A DNA stretch of 64,000 nt from the NCBI GenBank assembly GCA_000471925.1, contig CP006668.1, positions 1,054,001 to 1,118,000 of the forward strand. Reading direction: 5' to 3'. The position numbers and the translations under genes are program-made. This document shows, in pieces, positions 34,347-43,711 of this stretch. Every line of letters begins with the position of its first letter. Position 1 is the stretch's first letter. Source of the DNA: Ralstonia pickettii DTP0602 (GTDB taxonomy: Bacteria; Pseudomonadota; Gammaproteobacteria; Burkholderiales; Burkholderiaceae). Under the pieces are notes generated by a model. That model saw only the letters and a program-made list of their open reading frames with translations, did no database searches and was not told the DNA's origin.

Positions 34347-35282
34347 ATGACCATCGCTATCGATCGGGTCGAGGAAGCCGCGTTCGAGATCATGAAGCGC
34401 GCCGCGATCGAGATCCCCACAGACTACAAACAAGGCATCCAGGCGTTGCAGAAGACCGAGACCGGAAAGCTGCCTCGCTTCGTGATACACGCCATGCAGG
34501 ATAACTGGGAAGCCGCTGACCAGGACCGCCGGCCCATGTGTGCCGATACCGGACTGCCGCGCTACTACGTCAAGATCGGCAACAACGCTTCCGTGCAGCG
34601 CGGCTTCGTCGCCGTCGAGCGCGCGCTGCGCAAGGCCACCGCCGACGCCACGCTGGCCGTTCCGCTACGTCCGAACCGCGTGCACCCGCTCTGGCGCACC
34701 GACAACAACAACAACGTTGGCATCAATGCGCCCGAGATCGAATGGTCGTTCGAACCGGACGCCGATTGGGTCGACATTACGACCGTGCACAAGGGCGGGC
34801 TGTTCGGCACCGACTACCGGATGCTGTTCCCGGGCGACGGGATCGATGGGATCAAGCGGTTCGTGCTTGACACGCTGATCGCCTTTGGCAAGCGCGGCCT
34901 GGCATGCCAGCCGGCCATTGTCGGCATCGGCCTGGGCGGGTCGAAGGACACCTGCATGCAACTCGGCAAGCAGGCGGCATGTCTGCGTGTGGTGGGGGAT
35001 CGCAACCCCGATCCGAAGATCGCCGAACTCGAGCTTGAACTGATGAAGCTGGGTAACTCGATCGGCATGGGCGCCATGGGCTTCGTGGGTTCGTCGATGG
35101 TCGTGGACTGCCATATCGAGGTGGGGCATACCCACACGGGCGGCATGCCGATCAGTCTTCACACGTTCTGCCTGTCGTCCCGACGCGCCACGGCGCGAAT
35201 TCACGCAGACGGCAACATCGAATATCGCACGGACCCCCAGTGGTTCACCCCTTACCTGCGCAGGGAGACGGTCGAATGGTAA
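34347..35282 (+). CDS. class I fumarase/L-tartrate dehydratase alpha subunit
   Basis: A 311-residue protein matching the N-terminal half of class I, oxygen-sensitive [4Fe-4S] hydro-lyases (TtdA/FumA type). Cluster cysteines are apparent in M-C-A-D-T-G-L-P near residue 65, K-D-T-C-M near 210, and a third around residue 275 (T-F-C-L-S-S). It is followed by, and overlaps by 7 bp, its beta subunit. With the preceding flavoprotein it would hydrate the trans-enoic diacid formed. Confidence 0.9.
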   Translation: MTIAIDRVEEAAFEIMKRAAIEIPTDYKQGIQALQKTETGKLPRFVIHAMQDNWEAADQDRRPMCADTGLPRYYVKIGNNASVQRGFVAVERALRKATADATLAVPLRPNRVHPLWRTDNNNNVGINAPEIEWSFEPDADWVDITTVHKGGLFGTDYRMLFPGDGIDGIKRFVLDTLIAFGKRGLACQPAIVGIGLGGSKDTCMQLGKQAACLRVVGDRNPDPKIAELELELMKLGNSIGMGAMGFVGSSMVVDCHIEVGHTHTGGMPISLHTFCLSSRRATARIHADGNIEYRTDPQWFTPYLRRETVEW

Positions 35283-35959
35283 ACCCGCAAGACGATGAAC
35301 TGAAGGTCTTCCACGTCAACCTGCCCGCGACCACGGATGACATCGCAAGGCTTGAGCTCGGATCGGCCGTGTATCTGACAGGCCTGATCTACACAGCGCG
35401 GGAAGGCATCTACAAGAAGGTGCTCGATGAAGGGCTGGAGCCACCGGTAGAGCTGCGTGGGCTCAGCAACGTCAACTTCCATTGCTCACCGGCGGCGGCA
35501 CCCGATGAAGACGGCGGCTACAACGTAGGCGCCGTGACTGCGACGGCAAGCTTCCGGTTCTCCAAATGGATTCCGAATTGGATGGAGAAGACGGAATGCC
35601 GGATCTTCATCGGCAAGGGTGGCATGCCTGCCGACGACTACAAGCGCGTGCTGGCGCCCGGCGGCGCCATCTATCTCACGACTGTAGGCTATGGCACGGG
35701 CGCGCTGCTCGGCCGAGGCATCAAGCGGGTGCGGGACGTGTTCTGGCTCGACGAACTAGGCATTGCGCAGGCGATGTGGATGTTCGAGGTCGAAAACTTC
35801 GGGCCATTCATCGTCGAGAGCGATCTGGAAGGCAATTCGCTGTTTGCACAGCATGCAGAAGTGATTAACGCTGGGATCGAGAACCTGTACGCCGGTCTCA
35901 AGCCGCCGGCGCTGCACCGGTACGGCGAGACGGATGACCGAAAGAACGAGGTGATGTAA
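35276..35959 (+). CDS. class I fumarase/L-tartrate dehydratase beta subunit
   Basis: A 227-residue protein matching the C-terminal half of class I fumarase (TtdB type). It has G-x-V-Y-L-T-G-L-I-Y-T-A-R-E near residue 30, the I-G-K-G-G-M segment with the substrate-site Lys/Gly near 120, and a late M-W-M-F-E-V-E-N-F-G-P. The start ATG overlaps the alpha stop. Substrate could be fumarate, mesaconate or tartrate. Sequence alone does not decide. Confidence 0.9.
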   Translation: MVNPQDDELKVFHVNLPATTDDIARLELGSAVYLTGLIYTAREGIYKKVLDEGLEPPVELRGLSNVNFHCSPAAAPDEDGGYNVGAVTATASFRFSKWIPNWMEKTECRIFIGKGGMPADDYKRVLAPGGAIYLTTVGYGTGALLGRGIKRVRDVFWLDELGIAQAMWMFEVENFGPFIVESDLEGNSLFAQHAEVINAGIENLYAGLKPPALHRYGETDDRKNEVM

Positions 35960-35994
35960 GCCCATTCCCGTAGCAGACCAGCCAGGAACAAGAC

Positions 35995-36828
35995 ATGATC
36001 ATTGATTTCAGACTCCGACCGCCGCTCGGTGGCTTTCTCGATACGCTGATGTACTCGGCTGGCGAGCGCCGAGACGGCTTTACAAGGACGGTGGGCTTTG
36101 AACCATCGCCTGCCGCGCAGCAGCAATCGATGGCGTTGTTGCTCAAGGAGATGGACGAAGCCGGCGTCGACAAGGGCGTCGTGGTGGGGCGCCTTGCCGG
36201 AACGCTGGGGAGCGTCTCCAACGAGGACGTGGCGCGAATCGTGCGCGATTACCCAGGACGCTTCATTGGTGCGGCATCGATCGATCCGACAAACCGCGTG
36301 GCTGCGTGCAAGACCATTTCGGAAGCGGTCGCCAGCGGCTTCAAAGCGATCAACATCGAACCGGGCTCCTATCCGATTCCCATGTACGCGGACGATCGTC
36401 GCCTGTATCCGATCTACGCGCACTGCGAAGACCTGGACGTGCCCGTGACCATGATGGTGGGCGGCACGGCCGGTCCGGACCTGAGCTACTCCGATCCCGT
36501 ACGAACCGATCGGGTCCTGGCTGAATTTCCGAAGCTCAAAGTCGTCGTCGTTCACGGTGGCTGGCCCTGGGTGACGGAGATCCTGCACATCGCGTTCCGC
36601 CGCCCGAATATGTACCTTTCGCCCGATATGTACTTCTCGCGGATGCCCGGTTGGGAGGAATATGTGAAGGCCGCTGATTCATTCCTGGCCGACCGGATGC
36701 TGTATGCAAGCTCATTTCCGTTCTGCCCGGTGCGGGACTACAAGCGATGGTTCGAGACGTTGCCGATCCGTCCCGAGAACATGGAAAAGGTGATGGGCGG
36801 CAACGCTCGTCGGCTGCTGGGGATATAG
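35995..36828 (+). CDS. amidohydrolase-family (ACMSD-like) hydrolase
   Basis: A 277-residue TIM-barrel protein of the Amidohydrolase_2 family (ACMSD/LigJ-like). It begins I-I-D-F-R-L-R-P-P where H-x-H is usual, has V-V-V-H-G-G-W-P-W near residue 182 and Y-A-S-S-F-P-F-C-P near 240. The first metal-ligand H-x-H is replaced by R-L-R, which may change metal binding. It could hydrolyse a lactone or decarboxylate. It is 35 bp after the fumarase beta gene, so probably in the operon. Confidence 0.85.
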   Translation: MIIDFRLRPPLGGFLDTLMYSAGERRDGFTRTVGFEPSPAAQQQSMALLLKEMDEAGVDKGVVVGRLAGTLGSVSNEDVARIVRDYPGRFIGAASIDPTNRVAACKTISEAVASGFKAINIEPGSYPIPMYADDRRLYPIYAHCEDLDVPVTMMVGGTAGPDLSYSDPVRTDRVLAEFPKLKVVVVHGGWPWVTEILHIAFRRPNMYLSPDMYFSRMPGWEEYVKAADSFLADRMLYASSFPFCPVRDYKRWFETLPIRPENMEKVMGGNARRLLGI

Positions 36829-36906
36829 GGGGCGATGCGCACGGCCATGCGGCAAAATGACGGCGCAGCAAGCTAGCGACTTGAACCACACATCAACTTG
36901 TCAGCC

Positions 36907-37821
36907 ATGGACGTCAAGACACTCTACACACTGGTAGCCATTGCGGACCGAGGCAGTTTTGCCGAGGCGGGCAATGCCATCGGGCTTTCCCTCTCGGCGG
37001 TGAGCATGCAGATGCGTTCCCTGGAAGAGGAGCTCGGCATGACGATCTTCGATCGGAGCCGCAGGCCGCCCGTGCTGACGGACGCAGGACTCGCGTTCAC
37101 GAACCGTGCGCGCGACCTGCTGACGCATTGGGAGAGCATGTCTGCCGCGCTCAAGCGCGAAGCGGCCGGAGGTGTGCTCAAGCTCGGCTCCGTCCACACG
37201 TGCGTATCGGGAGTATTGCCGCTGGCATTGAAGCGGCTCCACCAGCAGGGGCACCGCATCGACATTCACCTGACCACCGGGCTTACCCACGATCTGGAAA
37301 GGGCCGTGTACCGGCGGCAGCTCGATGTTGCGGTCGTCACGGAGCCGGAGGTACCACGCCTGGACCTGCAATTCATGCCGTTTTTCAACGAAGAGTTCGT
37401 GGTGATCACGCATGTCACGACGCGGGGAGATTCGGACAAGGGCGTGCTGGAAACCACCCCTTACGTGCGATTTAACCGCACGGCTCGTGTCGGCCTGCTT
37501 GTGCAGGAGGAGATGGTCCGGCGACAGATTGCTGTCCGTTCCACGATGGAAATCGACACGCTCGAGGGTGTCATCGCGATGGTGGCCAATGGCCTCGGAT
37601 CATCGGTGGTACCAGCCCGTGGCGTCGAGAACGAGTTCCCGGCGACGATCCGTACGATTCCGTTCGGTTCGCCGCCGCTGACGCGTCGCCTCGGCATCCT
37701 GGTTCCGCGTGACAATCCGCGCGCGCATCTGTCGAAGCTGCTGCTGGACGCATTGACGGCTGTCACGACACCGGCAAGCACGCCCGACGACGGTCGTCCA
37801 AGGCTGGTGCAGAAAGGCTGA
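36907..37821 (+). CDS. LysR-family regulator
   Basis: A 304-residue LysR protein. HTH at residues 15-45 (G-S-F-A-E-A-G-N-A-I-G-L-S-L-S-A-V-S-M-Q), then the linker helix M-T-I-F-D-R-S-R-R-P-P-V-L-T. An in-frame TTG at 36898 was rejected in favour of the ATG at 36907. It follows the amidohydrolase by 78 bp and is two bases before the next LysR gene, so the two regulators form a pair. Confidence 0.88.
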   Translation: MDVKTLYTLVAIADRGSFAEAGNAIGLSLSAVSMQMRSLEEELGMTIFDRSRRPPVLTDAGLAFTNRARDLLTHWESMSAALKREAAGGVLKLGSVHTCVSGVLPLALKRLHQQGHRIDIHLTTGLTHDLERAVYRRQLDVAVVTEPEVPRLDLQFMPFFNEEFVVITHVTTRGDSDKGVLETTPYVRFNRTARVGLLVQEEMVRRQIAVRSTMEIDTLEGVIAMVANGLGSSVVPARGVENEFPATIRTIPFGSPPLTRRLGILVPRDNPRAHLSKLLLDALTAVTTPASTPDDGRPRLVQKG

Positions 37822-37823
37822 CC

Positions 37824-38726
37824 ATGGCGGCAGTACGATTCTCACTCCGGCAGCTGGAACTGTTCTCGACGGTAGCGAGGACAGGGTCTACATCTGCTGC
37901 CGGGGAGGAAGCGGCGCTGTCGCAGTCGGCCGTCAGCTCGGCGGTAAATGAACTGGAGCAGAGCCTTGGGGTAACGTTGTTCGATCGGGTCTCCAAGCGT
38001 CTGGTGCTGAACGATGCCGGCCGGGCGCTCCAGGAGCGGGCGACCCGCCTGATTTGGGAGGCGCGCGCGATCGAACGCGAGTTTTCCGGCGGACATCCGC
38101 CGTGTCACCTGAAGCTCGCGGCCAGCACCACTATTGGCAATTATCTGATTCCCAAGATATTGGCGAACTATCATGCCAATTTTCCTGAACGACGCGTGGA
38201 TGCTCACATAGGGAATTCACAGGAAGTGATTCGCCTCGTGTCAGAAACGCGTGCCGATGTCGGCATTATTGAGGGGCCAAGTGAGGCAACGGAATTGCTC
38301 AGCTATAAATGGCGCGATGATGAACTCGTCATCGTCGCGTCGCCCCATGACAGGCTGGCCGTGGCACAACGTGCATCCGGCCAGCCTGTATCAGGCGTCG
38401 AGCTTCAGCAGGCGGACTGGCTTTTTCGCGAAGAGGGATCCGGCACGCGAGACGCGGTCGGGAGTGCATTGCATTCCTACTTGGGGCCACTCCGCCCGCA
38501 AACGGTACTTGGAAGCTCCGAGGCGATCAAGTATGCAGTCGAGCTTGGCCTGGGTATCAGTTGCCTTTCCAGGATCCTGGTGCAGGGCATGCTGGAAAAG
38601 GGGACGCTGGTTGAACTGCGTACGGACTTTCCGCGGCTGACGCGACCGCTATCGGTTGTTTCGCATCCGGCACGGCCAATCTCCGCGTCGATGTCGGAAT
38701 TCCTGAATCCATATCGAAGCGGATAG
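37824..38726 (+). CDS. LysR-family regulator (YeiE/CbbR-like)
   Basis: A 300-residue LysR protein. HTH at residues 18-48 (T-S-A-A-G-E-E-A-A-L-S-Q-S-A-V-S-S-A). The ligand domain has L-K-L-A-A-S-T-T-I-G-N-Y-L, found in YeiE/CbbR-like members, and F-R-E-E-G-S-G-T-R near residue 200. Two adjacent regulators of different subtypes suggest layered control of the island. A 210-bp AT-rich region follows before the Bug gene. Confidence 0.9.
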   Translation: MAAVRFSLRQLELFSTVARTGSTSAAGEEAALSQSAVSSAVNELEQSLGVTLFDRVSKRLVLNDAGRALQERATRLIWEARAIEREFSGGHPPCHLKLAASTTIGNYLIPKILANYHANFPERRVDAHIGNSQEVIRLVSETRADVGIIEGPSEATELLSYKWRDDELVIVASPHDRLAVAQRASGQPVSGVELQQADWLFREEGSGTRDAVGSALHSYLGPLRPQTVLGSSEAIKYAVELGLGISCLSRILVQGMLEKGTLVELRTDFPRLTRPLSVVSHPARPISASMSEFLNPYRSG

Positions 38727-38938
38727 TCATTCCATTGATTCCTGAATTGGTCATTTATTCTCCACTTTGAATGTGGTGGGAGTGGTGTCTATTTTTCGAA
38801 AAAAATATAACAACTTTAATTTGTCAACATAAGTTCAATATTCCGTTTCCATCTGAGTGAACTTGTTATTAGGATCCATACGAAGAAACGCAACACACGA
38901 TAGTCGCGAAATAAGGCGACACCACAAAGGAGACAACG

Positions 38939-40033
38939 ATGAACTCAAGAAGCACGCACAAAGCCGTCAGGTATTGGCTTGGACAAGGGCGACAGTGGTT
39001 GTGCCGCATGCGTCAACATCCCATTGTGAAGGAGCGGAGCCGAGATGCCGATACGACGCGCTACCGCCCGTCCACAGCGTTGACCATGTTTGTGTTCGCG
39101 ATCGCGCCACTCTATATGGTCCCTGCGCATGCCGAGGAATGGCCAAGCAAGCCGATTCGCCTAGTTGTGCCATTTGCCTCCGGTGGTGCGACCGATCTAC
39201 TGGCGCGCGCTGTGGCCCTTGAACTCGGCAAGCAATGGAAGCAGCCGGTTGTGGTGGACAATCGACCGGGTGCTGGCGGTGCCGTCGGTGCCGAAGTCGT
39301 TGCGAAGTCGGCTCCCGATGGCTATACGCTGTTGCTGGCCTCCGGCAGCATGTTCACGGTTAATCCGTTCATCTATCAAAAGCTGCCGTACTCCGCCGAA
39401 AGCTTCGAGATGATCAGCAAGATCGCCAGCGGCCCGATGGTGGTGACCGTCAATGCGAAGGTTCCCGCCAAGACGATCGCGGAGCTCATCAGCTACGCCA
39501 AGGCTAATCCAGGCAAGTTGACCTTTGCGTCGGCGGGTAACGGGAGCCAGGTGCACATGGCCAGCGAGGCTATTGCAGAGGCGGCCAGCATCGACGTCGT
39601 CCACGTGCCATATAAGGGAGAGGGCCCGGCCTACTCGGATCTGATGGCCGGTACGGTAGACATGACTGTGGGCAACATCAACGCCATCTCGCCGCTTCTG
39701 AAAGGCGGCCGCTTGCGGGCGCTTGCCGTGACGGGCAAGGAACGGTCGACCCTGCTTCCAGACGTTCCCACCGTCGCCGAGGCGGGCCTGCAAGGCTTCA
39801 CGTTTTATGGCTGGTTTGCACTGATGGCACCGGCTGGCACGCCGAAAGGACTGACGGCGAAGATGTATGCCGACCTCGAAAAGGCGGCAGCGGAACCGAG
39901 CATGCAGCGCTATCTGGCCTCCCAAGGCATGACCAAGACCCTGACTCCGAAGGGCAGACTCCCCGAAGAGATCGCTCAGGAAGCCGGGCGCTGGAAGCTC
40001 TTGGTGGCAAAGCGGAAGATCTCTGCCAACTAA
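38939..40033 (+). CDS. Bug-family tripartite tricarboxylate receptor, periplasmic
   Basis: A 364-residue Bug/TctC-type receptor with an unusually long N-terminus (signal region to about residue 66, ending V-P-A-H-A-E). The mature protein has W-P-S-K-P-I-R-L-V-V-P, G-G-A-T-D-L-L-A-R, Q-P-V-V-V-D-N-R-P-G-A-G-G and P-D-G-Y-T-L-L. AAAGGAG lies ten bases before the first ATG. An internal ATG near residue 50 (T-M-F-V-F-A) would give a more normal signal peptide. It probably captures the substrate of the island. Confidence 0.9.
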   Translation: MNSRSTHKAVRYWLGQGRQWLCRMRQHPIVKERSRDADTTRYRPSTALTMFVFAIAPLYMVPAHAEEWPSKPIRLVVPFASGGATDLLARAVALELGKQWKQPVVVDNRPGAGGAVGAEVVAKSAPDGYTLLLASGSMFTVNPFIYQKLPYSAESFEMISKIASGPMVVTVNAKVPAKTIAELISYAKANPGKLTFASAGNGSQVHMASEAIAEAASIDVVHVPYKGEGPAYSDLMAGTVDMTVGNINAISPLLKGGRLRALAVTGKERSTLLPDVPTVAEAGLQGFTFYGWFALMAPAGTPKGLTAKMYADLEKAAAEPSMQRYLASQGMTKTLTPKGRLPEEIAQEAGRWKLLVAKRKISAN

Positions 40034-40172
40034 CCGGTGCAATGATGCGTGAGGAGCCCCGCCAAGGACCGGGCGGTGGACTTTGCAACCTATCCGTCGG
40101 CCGCCAAGCGCGCCGGGATTAAGTTGTAGCAGGGCATAGCAGAATAATCTACGACAAGTCGACCGGAGCACG

Positions 40173-40916
40173 ATGGGAGCAGAACACTACGCGATTCTGG
40201 GTGCGACAATTGCAGGCGCTTACACAGTGTTCGGCCTCACGGGCTTCGGTGCGGCGATGATTGCGGTGCCCATCCTGGTGCAGTTTCTTCCGCTGCAAGT
40301 CGTGGTTCCGATGCTGCTTCTGCTTGACCTCCTGGCGACCACGGTGGTTGGCCTGCACAACTGGAATTCGGTGTCGCGAACGGAGCTGTTGCGTCTGGTC
40401 CCTTTCATGATGGTCGGCGTGGCGCTTGGTACTACCGTCCTGGCAAAGATCGAATCCCGTTGGTTGCTGGTTGGCCTTGGCCTGTTTGTCCTGGCCATGA
40501 CGACGCGCATGCTGATGGCTTCCTCCGCTCGCATGGAGTGCGCCGCAAAGGGCTGGTCGGTACCGGCAGGCGTTGTCGGTGGCGTATTCAGCGCCTTATT
40601 CGGTACCGGCGGCCCTGTCTACACCATGTATTTGTCCAGGCGTCTCCCGGAGATCGACAAGTTTCGCTCAACCATCGCGGCCGTGATCCTGTTCAGCGCG
40701 GTAATGCGCCTCCTGGCGTTTGCCGGCGGAGGACTTCTGCAACAGGAGGAGCTGTTGCGTAGCGGTGTATTTGCGATGCCGTTCGGTCTGGCCGGGCTGG
40801 CCGCCGGATCCTGCCTGCGGCGACACATCTCCGCAGACGCCGTCCGGCGCGCGCTGCTGGTCTTTCTCTGCGTCAGCGGTGCTTCGGTGCTTGTTCGCGG
40901 CCTGCTGATGGACTGA
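40173..40916 (+). CDS. TauE/SafE (TSUP) family membrane transporter
   Basis: A 247-residue integral membrane protein with about seven or eight hydrophobic segments and the family motif G-L-T-G-F-G-A-A near residue 22, repeated as G-V-F-S-A-L-F-G-T-G-G-P near 142. TSUP proteins export or import small organic or sulfur anions (sulfoacetate, sulfite and others). Next to a Bug receptor it may move the substrate or a product. It is the last gene before the IS630 element. Confidence 0.9.
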   Translation: MGAEHYAILGATIAGAYTVFGLTGFGAAMIAVPILVQFLPLQVVVPMLLLLDLLATTVVGLHNWNSVSRTELLRLVPFMMVGVALGTTVLAKIESRWLLVGLGLFVLAMTTRMLMASSARMECAAKGWSVPAGVVGGVFSALFGTGGPVYTMYLSRRLPEIDKFRSTIAAVILFSAVMRLLAFAGGGLLQQEELLRSGVFAMPFGLAGLAAGSCLRRHISADAVRRALLVFLCVSGASVLVRGLLMD

Positions 40917-40976
40917 AATCCCGGCGCCACTTTTGCTGATGAGGACGGGCACTAGTACAACATCCCGTAAATAGCT

Positions 40977-41276
40977 TTAATAATTATCGGGCTGAAAATA
41001 CGGCTGCAGGAGCGTGACAACCAACTCGGCCATCTCGTCGAGCGAGCCTGCGCCTGGCAACGGTTCCCAACGCCCACTATGGCTGCGAAAGGCGGCACCA
41101 TAGCGATTGCGGCCGAGCTCGGTCAGCCGAGCCACCACGGTCGGCTCCTCGTCGTCCAGACGTTTGATCAGCAGGTGACGCCCGTAGGCTTGTGTGATGA
41201 TCTGCTCGTGGCCGAGCAGGCTGCGCAGTTGCTGCTGCAATTTGGCAGCGTAATGTTTGGTGGGTAAGGCTGGCAT
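40977..41276 (-). CDS. passenger hypothetical protein of the IS630 element
   Basis: A 99-residue frame inside the IS, downstream of the transposase on the same strand. It starts M-P-A-L-P-T-K-H-Y and has even composition (H-L-L-I-K-R-L-D-D-E-E-P-T-V-V-A-R-L-T-E). No family is recognised. It ends within the IS, about 25 bases from its end. It is plausibly a real accessory gene. Confidence 0.55.
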   Translation of the reverse strand: MPALPTKHYAAKLQQQLRSLLGHEQIITQAYGRHLLIKRLDDEEPTVVARLTELGRNRYGAAFRSHSGRWEPLPGAGSLDEMAELVVTLLQPYFQPDNY

Positions 41277-41288
41277 TTGGATCCTCGA

Positions 41289-42372
41289 TTACGATGCGCC
41301 GGTTTGCAACGGATAGCCCCGGAAACTCCATTTGAACGGGTGGGCCACCTGATTGTGCGCGCGGACGAACTGCTCGGTGCGTTCGCGCAGGTGCGCGATG
41401 CTGGTGTGGCTCGCTTGGCGCAGCACTCGGCGCGTGTAGCAGGCAAACCAGAGCTCGATCTGATTGACCCAACTCGCGTGCAATGGCGTGAAGTGGAAGT
41501 GAAAACCGCCCATCGTGCCGCGCGTTGAACGCCTGCCAGACGGCTTCGGCGCGATGCGTGTTTAGGTTATCCCACACGACGTGCACCTGTTTGCCCGGGT
41601 ACGCGGCGGCCACGCGCTCCATGAAGGCCAGCAGATCCTCCTGGGTGCGCCGGTCGCGGCATTCTGCCAGCACCTGTCCGGTATGCACGTCCAGCGCAGC
41701 AATCAACGCCTGGGTGCCGTGACGAATATATTCAAACTCACGCCGACGCAGCCGCCCCGGCGCGGGTGCGCGTCCTGGGTGCTTACGCTCGATGGCCTAA
41801 ATGCCGGTCTTCTCGTCGATACTGAGCACCACCGCATTTCGCGGCGCCTTGCGGTACAGCTTGCAAATCCCGTTGACCTTCTCGCGAAAGGCCGGGTCTG
41901 GGCTATGTAGCCATTGCTGGACCCGGTGCGGACGCACGTCGCCGGCTTGCAAAATGCGCTGCACCTGGCTGCGGCTGATCTGCTCGACAACGCCACGCTC
42001 CACGGCGCGCTCCACAATCTCGTCGAGCGTGGGCGTGATCCGTCCCTCAGGTTCCTGCGTTTCACACGCCAGCGCGATCAACTGCAGTCGCGCCTCGGGC
42101 GTGATGCGTGGGGGACGGCCACTGCGCTCGCCCTCGCGAATGCCTTGGGCACCTCGCTGGGCAATGCGCTTGCGCCACAGGCAAACCGTTTGCACCGATA
42201 CACCCAGTTCCCGCGCAATGACCGTATTGGAGTGGCCCTCGTGGGCCCACAACGCGATTCGCGCGCGCATCACGTCTCGCTGCGCAGCCGTCTTGCGCTC
42301 GATTAGCGATAGTAGTTCCTGTCTTTCTTTCTTCGCCAACTTCACTGGCGTTGCATGGCGGCCTCGACTCAT
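41289..42372 (-). pseudogene. IS630-family transposase, broken
   Basis: The frame 42372-41797 encodes the N-terminal HTH (H-S-N-T-V-I-A-R-E-L-G-V-S-V-Q-T) and the first catalytic D (S-I-D-E-K-T-G), then meets TAG where a Gln codon is expected. Reading continues with V-V-W-D-N-L-N-T-H (second D) to about 41520, where a frameshift moves it to 41513-41289 (W-V-N-Q-I-E-L-W-F, the E). All DDE residues exist but not in one frame, so it is inactive. Confidence 0.88.
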
Positions 42373-42430
42373 CCTGCCATGATATCCGAGGCAATTAATT
42401 ATTCAAGCTATTTACGGGATGTTGTACTAG

Positions 42431-43596
42431 CGCCCCATCTGGAGACGCTCGTGGCCGATTATCCGGGACGATTGAAGGTGCTCAAGCTGAATGTCGATGA
42501 GGCGCCCGGAGGCTGGCAGCACTTTGGCGTGCGTGCGATCCCGACGCTGGCGTTCTACTCTGCGGGCAAGGAATGTGGCCGCCTCGTCGGTCCATCGACA
42601 ATGCGGTTGCGGCTCATGGTGGAGAAATGGTTGCGGGAGCTTGGATTGGCGGTACCTGCGCTGCAGCGTGCATCTCTCGAAATACGGAATGCGGCGTCCC
42701 CGGCCGATGCCCCAGAAGAAGAGTGGAATAGCTTCGGCGGCGACGTCGCTGTCAAGGAAGCTGGCATTTCCCGCCTGAGGGACTGTTCCCAAGAGGAGGC
42801 ATACCAACCCTCGAGACAACTGGCTGGCGATGAGGCGCAGTTCGAAGCGATTGTAGGGGCGCCGATGGCGTTGGGAGACCTACTTGGCATGCTGTACTGG
42901 CTCCAATCCCAGACCGACGAGAAGACGGCGCGAGCGCAGACGATTGAGATCGTCGACGCCATGCCAGTTGGGGCTAACCTCGGTGCAGTGACAGCCAAGG
43001 TGCTGTACGACCTGCTATACCTTTCCCCTTGGGCTATATCGCAATACCGCCAAAACGATGTTGCGCGCACTCTCAACAGGAAAATCGAGATGCTGCATCA
43101 GCGCCAGCACGCTGGCGCGAGCGTGACGGCGTCAGACTGGGAAGCCCTGCAACGTGAGGCCGTGCTGTTGACTGGGTCTGGCCTGGGTTCCAGTGAGAGC
43201 GAAGAATTGGAGCACCTGGCGGTATCGTTATTCGACGCCGACATGGTAAGACACGTGTTGCCGTTAGTGACCGAGTATGCGGTCCACGACTATCGGCAGT
43301 ATCCGGATTGGAGCGAGGCGGAAGCAGCGCAAGTGGTAGCCATGAGCGATGAAAACTACGAGCAAACGCGAGAAGCACTGGGCGGCCCGCCGAAGAACGG
43401 CGAAGCGGCTAGAGATGCGTGGATATTGCAGCTGTCCGAAGGCCTTCACGCACGCGAACTAGAACGCCGCAAGGAACACCCAGTCCTGTGGGAGCGCTAT
43501 GACGCCTGGTGCATCTTTGAGCAGGAAGCTAGGGCATCGATTGGCGCGCATACTGGAGCTGTTTTGCTATCCCTCCTGCACACGGCCGGGAAGTAA
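42431..43596 (+). pseudogene. 5'-truncated thioredoxin-like protein with long C-terminal part
   Basis: Reading continues from the IS end into L-A-P-H-L-E-T-L, V-L-K-L-N-V-D-E and V-R-A-I-P-T-L-A-F-Y, the part of a thioredoxin fold that follows the C-x-x-C helix. The C-x-x-C itself is lost at the IS junction. About 290 more residues follow with no recognised family. A start inside the IS (42355) or at an internal GTG could still give a product, without the redox Cys pair. The missing 5' part is not on the far side of the IS, so a deletion took place. Confidence 0.75.
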
Positions 43597-43711
43597 CCTG
43601 CGCGTCGCCAGGTACGCATGACGGCAACGTACTTTGCCCCTGCGGTCCCTACACGAGGAGCCTCATGGGAATCGGCGTAGGCCACACCATTGCGATAGTC
43701 ATTAGGAGAAG

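Larger units (their letters stand above)
40952..42430 (-). mobile_element. IS630-family insertion sequence with decayed transposase
   Basis: Both ends sit in CTAG (40952-40955, 42427-42430). Inverted ends AGTACAACATCCCGTAAATA... match for about 35 bases with one difference (left continues GCTTTAATAATTA, right GCTTGAATAATTA). It contains a broken transposase and a short passenger frame. It interrupts a thioredoxin-like gene whose 5' part is no longer present on the other side. Confidence 0.88.

Noticed and set aside
40977..41276. Reading this frame as part of the IS630 transposase
   Set aside because: The DDE core already ends upstream at 41289 and this product has no transposase features.
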